64,000 nt of DNA, from NCBI GenBank assembly GCA_030549335.1, contig CM060194.1:57812547-57876546 (forward strand). Reading direction: 5' to 3'. Positions within the stretch are counted from its first letter, which is position 1; the number at the start of each line of letters is the position of its first letter. A program made the translations under genes and the position numbers. The stretch comes from Pontederia crassipes. Taxonomy: Eukaryota; Streptophyta; Magnoliopsida; Commelinales; Pontederiaceae. Of the stretch, positions 59,510-64,000 are shown piece by piece. Below the pieces are notes generated by a model. The model saw only the letters and a list, made by a program, of their open reading frames with translations, searched no databases and was not told the origin of the DNA.

Positions 59510-60872
59510 AGACAAAATATGGACTCTATCGGAGACTGTCATGTTTCAAGTGGACAGATCTACGGGACCACAAGGCTTTCATTCGAGCTCTTCTTTTTCT
59601 TCACCTATGCATAAGCAGAAGAAATTTGAGTTATGAGAACTCGCATCATTAGGGTAAAAGTGATTCTGGTCGAATCGATTTTTCGATTAAAAAAATCATC
59701 AATTATTTTTTGGTCAGTTTTAAATTATAAAAACCAATCTAAAATCATTTAAAAAAAGAAAAAATCATTCTAATTTTTTCAGACCTCTATTTTAGTGAAA
59801 TATTATTTTTAAAAAATATATAATAAATTATTATTAATATTAACATATTTAGTTATAAAATGTAGAATATAATATTAGAACTATTGAGTTAGAGTTTTAT
59901 AATGTGATTTGAACATATTAAACTATATAAAAAAACTATTATACCAATAATAAAAAATAATTACTTATAAATTAATTATATAAATAATAAATAATAAAAA
60001 ATGGACATAGACCCTCTAAGTTTTTTGAGTAGGTTCCAGGTTTAAGCGGGTTAGTCTTGCTCTATTAAAAAATTGCCTTAAATAGTATTCAATCTTCTAA
60101 TTTTCAATTTTTTTGATTTTATTTTTTGGGTTGAGTAAGTTTTTCGGATTGATCCATTTTTTCTTACATTACTAACATACACCATTAAATATATAATTTA
60201 AAATATAAATGAAATAAATTAAAAGTTAATTAGTTTTAACTGAATAAATAAAAATATTACTAAAAAATACAAAAGAAAAGAAGGATAAAAGAAAGTATAA
60301 TAAAAAAATAGCAACAAAAGAAATGCAACTCTAAAAAAATGAGTTTTTCAAATTAATGCATTTGATCCTATGCTTTTTAGATCCACAAATTATATTTACT
60401 GCATTTAATATATAATTGATTTAATTATTATATATTCAAGTTACTCCTATCACCCAATAAATAAAATGAAAAAAATGTAAGAAAACAAATCTAAACCTTA
60501 AATTGATCATGAGACCTTCATAATATTTGAGCATGGCGCTTACCAGCAGACTAGCTTTGATTTTTTGAAATTTTAGGGGGGCCAACTTATATATTCGTTA
60601 AGTATTATACGTTTAAACATAATACATATTAGTATAATAAATTAAAAAACTTGCCCCCCCTCCCCAAGTTAACGTGGTTCCGTCCTTGAGTACTCGTGCT
60701 ATGAAAGACAAACGCCAGTGCACAAGGATTTGGAAGATTAATGGAGTAGCTATTAAGCACGATAACTACAGTCGCCATGTTGGGTCTATCGACTGCATCT
60801 TCTTGGACTAAAGTAAGCGATGTGCATGCATCTGATAGCTTCCTCTGCCTTGAGGAGATCGGCCACGGATGG
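59510..60872 (-). pseudogene. CRK-D: broken last exon of a fourth receptor-kinase copy
   Basis: The 3' end of exon 7 and its downstream flank (59510-59643) match CRK-C at 50378-50508. A 1045-bp insertion follows, then the exon resumes at 60689-60872 with VQEDAVDRPNMATVVIVLN, the end of the kinase domain. Against CRK-C there is a GC-to-T change and a lost C near 60810-60828, both frame-shifting. At 60872, just inside the conserved GGCCA-GGATGGGTCGACGG stretch of exon 7, a gypsy element takes over. The rest of the gene, if it survives, lies beyond the right edge of the window. It cannot make a normal product. Confidence 0.85.
59644..60688. mobile_element. 1045-bp insertion in CRK-D exon 7
   Basis: Flanked by AGAACTCG (59636-59643) and AGTACTCG (60689-60696), an 8-bp duplication with one change, so an hAT-type event is likely. 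The right end, reverse-complemented, starts CAAGGACGGAACCACG, close in style to the hAT MITE at 15662. The left end CATCATTAGGG does not match it well, so two nested elements or a damaged terminus are possible. The left half belongs to the family also present at 14285. It has no coding region. Confidence 0.65.
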
Positions 60873-62159
60873 TGTAATGTCCCGAGATCCACGTGATTTT
60901 CACGTGCTCAGAGTCATTCCAAAAGTGTTATATTATTCTATATAAATAGTTTTTTTAGGGAAAATAAACTCTATAGAATGCGAAAATAATAATAAGATCG
61001 TCTAACAATCTATAATGTCAAGAAGTTGGAAACATCAATGACTCTATAATACTAAATATGGAAAAGAAGTAGCTAATCAATAATCTAGTCGGACTTAATT
61101 CTACGTCATGTGCAATAATTCTGTCACTGAGCCTTACCACCTGCATCACCATCTTCTATCATCTCACCTGCATGAATCCAAATGTAGAGAAAAACTCATG
61201 AGTATAAAAATACTCAATATATAGAGTCTAACCATAACAATATACCATAAATCAAAAGTGCTCAATAGATCAATAACGATATGAAACGATAAATAATAGA
61301 ACACTAAAGAGATCAATATGGTAGGCTAGAGCTCAATAAGTGATAAATCAATAACTATAGAACTCAGTCCAACTCGGTCCAGATTTAACGAAATTCGAGC
61401 TAGGTACAATAGAACTTAGGCCGGGTTCTGCAACCGACGGAGAAACGTATTCTGATGTGACTTTTCGACCACCATAACTATGTCATACAATGTCCAAACT
61501 ATGCATATAATGTATCAATGGATTCTTGGTATAATGGAGAAGAGAATAGGGTTCCATGTCATGAAAAATTGACGATATAGGGATCCCCCTACGTATCTAA
61601 AGTTGACCAAAAAATTAACTACAATCCCTTCTCTAGAAAACTACACAAACGCCGAACTTTGACCAGCGATTCCTCTCTATCCACGTCCCAAAACTTGCGG
61701 TCACCACTTGAAAGTCTTCTCCTATACGCGACAGCCGCCGCGTGCTCTCGAAGGTGCCTTGTTTCGCGTGAAAATGAGAGGACAAAAGTTACTCGTGGGC
61801 AGAATTCTGTTTGATAGAAAAAGGAATTCCAACCACATCTTAATGTCTATTTATAATGCAGAATAAGAATTTTCACTTATATTGGGTCTTGAACTCTTTT
61901 AGCATCAATCTTGGCCATCCATCATTGATTAATCATCCCATAGTTGTTCAGATTTAATTAAATCTAAATTTACGTATTAATCCATATTTTATCTCCATAA
62001 CTATTCAATCTCTCTTCAAATTTCATTATCTTTCCAACATATCCCATAATTTCCATTAATTTTGGAATTAATAATTCTAGAATATTAGATAATTATTTTT
62101 TAGATATTATAAATGAATAAAATTTATTCATTTATTTAGCAAAAAATAGGGCTATTACA
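60873..62159 (-). repeat. 3' LTR of a Ty3-gypsy chromovirus-like element
   Basis: 1287 bp. On the minus strand it starts TGTAATAGCCCTATTTT and ends CTCGGGACATTACA, with TGTAAT/ATTACA inverted ends. The left flank is GATGG; the matching right copy would be outside the window. A purine-rich stretch (TTTTTAAGGAGATTATGA on the minus strand) precedes it as expected for the polypurine tract. Confidence 0.8.
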
Positions 62160-64000
62160 TCATAATCTCCTTAAAAATAAATTTGTCCTGGAATTTGCTT
62201 AAGAAAAATTACATCAATCTATTTAAATAATCCTAGAAAACTCTTTCTTATTTCATCTTCCAATTCTCAAGTGGCATCTTCATCTCTGTGATGTGTCCAA
62301 GCCACCTTTACCATGGGTACCATCTTATTCTTCATATGCTTAGTCTGGTACTAGTCAACATTCAAGTTTGGTTCTTCTATATTCACTATATTAGCATCAT
62401 CATGCTGATACTTGCACAATATTGACACATGGAAGACATTATGCACATGTCCATATGATGGCGGTAGCGTCAACCTGCAGGCTGCATCCTCAATCAATAC
62501 AAGTATTTCAAATGGACCAACATACCTAGAGCTCAACTTGACCTTCTTGCTGAATCTCATTACTCCTTTCATTGGAGAAACTTTCAACATCACTTGATCT
62601 CCAACCTTAAAGATCTGTTCTGTTCGTTTCTTGTCAGCATGTCTTTTGCCTTGTGAATGCTGCTTTCAACCTTTCTTTAATGAGACGAACCTTTTCAGTA
62701 GTCTCCATGATTTGCTTTAACACTTTCTCTGACAAGAACTGTCGTCCTTCCACCTAATTCCAACAGATGAGAGAGCGACATGGTCTTTCATACATGCCTG
62801 CAAAGGGTGTCATGCCAATGCTAGAGTGGTCGCTGTTGTTATATGCGAATTCAATTAGTGAGAAACGAGTGTCCCAACTACCACTCCAATCTAATGCATA
62901 TGTTTGAAGCATATCTTCCAATGTCTGTATGGTGCGCTCAGACTGTCCACTTATCTGAAGATGAACCCTATACTAAAATTCAATTTCATTCCAAAAGCAC
63001 TCCGAATGCTCCATCAAAATTTAGCCATAAAACATGGATCTCTATCCGACACAATAGAGACTGGCACTCCATGTAATCGGATAACCTTCTTAAAATAAAT
63101 GTTCATCAAGATTTCGACGGACTGCTTCCATTTGATGGGGATGAAGAATCGGTCCACCACTACCCATATCGCATCGTGGCCTTGTTGGGTTCTTGGAAGC
63201 CCTGTAACAAAATCCATCATTATCGTTTTCCAATTTCCATCGTGGGATTCCAAATTTCTACAGTACTTCATATGGCCTCTTATGCTCAATCTTCACTTGT
63301 TGGTATACTATGCACTTTGTAACGTACTCTACTATGTCCTTGGGTCCGTCCGTTGCAAATTCTCATACATCTTCATGCTTTCGGGATGAATGGCGAACTC
63401 CGATTTGTGGCTTTCATCGAGCACTTGTCTTCTTAATCCTTCATGGTCAGGGACCCACAATCGTCCTCTGTATCTGATCACTCCATCTGTGACTGAAAAG
63501 TCAACAAGAATATTTTCACAAAACTTAAGTAGGTAGTTGTACTCATTATCGTTCGATCGTGCCTTTCCAATCTTCAATATTAGTTCAGGTTGCATGTCGA
63601 GGTGTGCCATAATTCGTACATCATCACTGCTGGTCACTGGTCTGACCTGCATATAATGCAGTCGATCATGTTCCAGCGACTCACTCTCAAGCATGCAAGT
63701 GACTCTACCCAATTTTTGCTAAGAGCATCAGCGACTGAGTTTGCCTTTCCTGAGTGGCAGCTGATGGCAAATTTATAATCCATTAGAAACTTTATCCATC
63801 TCCTCTGATGCATATTCAGATCACGTTGGAAAAAAATATACTTCAAGATTTTGTGATCCGTAAAAATCTTGAATTCATCACCGTAAAGGTAGTGCCTCCA
63901 AATCTTGAGGACGAAGACCACCGCTGCTAATTCGAGATCGTGCGTCGAGTAGTTCTTCTCGTGTTTCTTGAATTGCCTTGATGCGTAGGCGATAACTAGA
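62160..64000 (-). pseudogene. Degenerate gypsy pol (RNase H, integrase), continuing past the window
   Basis: Minus-strand reading order from the right edge: RNase H with [11 protein letters not shown] and ADALSKN (63634-63921); the integrase zinc-binding region with GRLWVPDHEGLRRQVLDE (63332-63600); YQQVKIEHKRP just after; the integrase core with MMDFVTGLPRTQQGHDAIWV and SIVSDRDPCF (63014-63289); and the integrase C-terminus with [12 protein letters not shown] and [11 protein letters not shown] (62351-62593). Frame changes between these blocks and several stops show that it is inactive. A chromodomain was not recognised. Motifs and LTR ends fit the Tekay/Del group. Reverse transcriptase and gag should lie beyond 64000. 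Confidence 0.88.

Overview
This is nuclear DNA of a flowering plant: intron-containing genes, DUF26 receptor kinases, Ty1-copia, Ty3-gypsy, CACTA, hAT, Mutator-like and SINE insertions, and AT-rich intergenic sequence. There are no bacterial operons, rRNA, tRNA or CRISPR. The species cannot be fixed from the sequence.

Layout. 1-5.2 kb: a decayed copia gag remnant, a repeat with GC-rich ends and a MITE-like element. 5.36-7.06 kb (minus): a four-exon TauE/SafE-type membrane transporter gene. 11.22-11.56 kb (plus): a small conserved plant protein of unknown function. 12.6-17.1 kb: a SINE tail, a large inverted repeat, an hAT MITE and a 480-bp solo LTR. 17.4-21.1 kb (minus): the first cysteine-rich receptor-like kinase, CRK-A. 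21.5-42.1 kb: a block of nested transposons (TRIM with a CACTA inside it; a 333-bp tandem duplication; a 7.5-kb gypsy-type LTR element that landed in a DUF4283 zinc-knuckle ORF; a 7-kb decayed copia element; a 1.8-kb solo LTR). 43.3-46.6 kb: CRK-B. 50.4-55.3 kb: CRK-C. 59.5-60.9 kb: a broken last exon of a fourth copy, CRK-D, cut by a chromovirus-like gypsy element that runs off the right edge.

The core is a tandem array of one receptor-kinase gene, all on the minus strand. CRK-A, B and C have seven exons; exons 2-6 are identical in length in all three (129, 131, 211, 238 and 145 nt) and introns fall at identical phases. Each reads as signal peptide, two DUF26 ectodomains (C-X8-C-X2-C), one transmembrane helix and a Ser/Thr kinase with lysine, HRD and DFG motifs intact. 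The flanks are duplicated too, so several transposon insertions can be dated relative to the duplications, because a paralogous flank preserves the empty site.

The most notable single observation is that CRK-B has lost the canonical GT donor of intron 1 (GGAG|GT in its paralogues, GGAG|GA here). Read-through would give a 300-residue secreted double-DUF26 protein with no membrane anchor or kinase; a cryptic GT 15 nt downstream could restore a receptor. I found no evidence of a wholly new class of system. The unusual features are this receptor array, a non-autonomous LTR element carrying a dense array of a CACGGCCCGTGA-like half-palindrome, and several cleanly delimited nested insertions.
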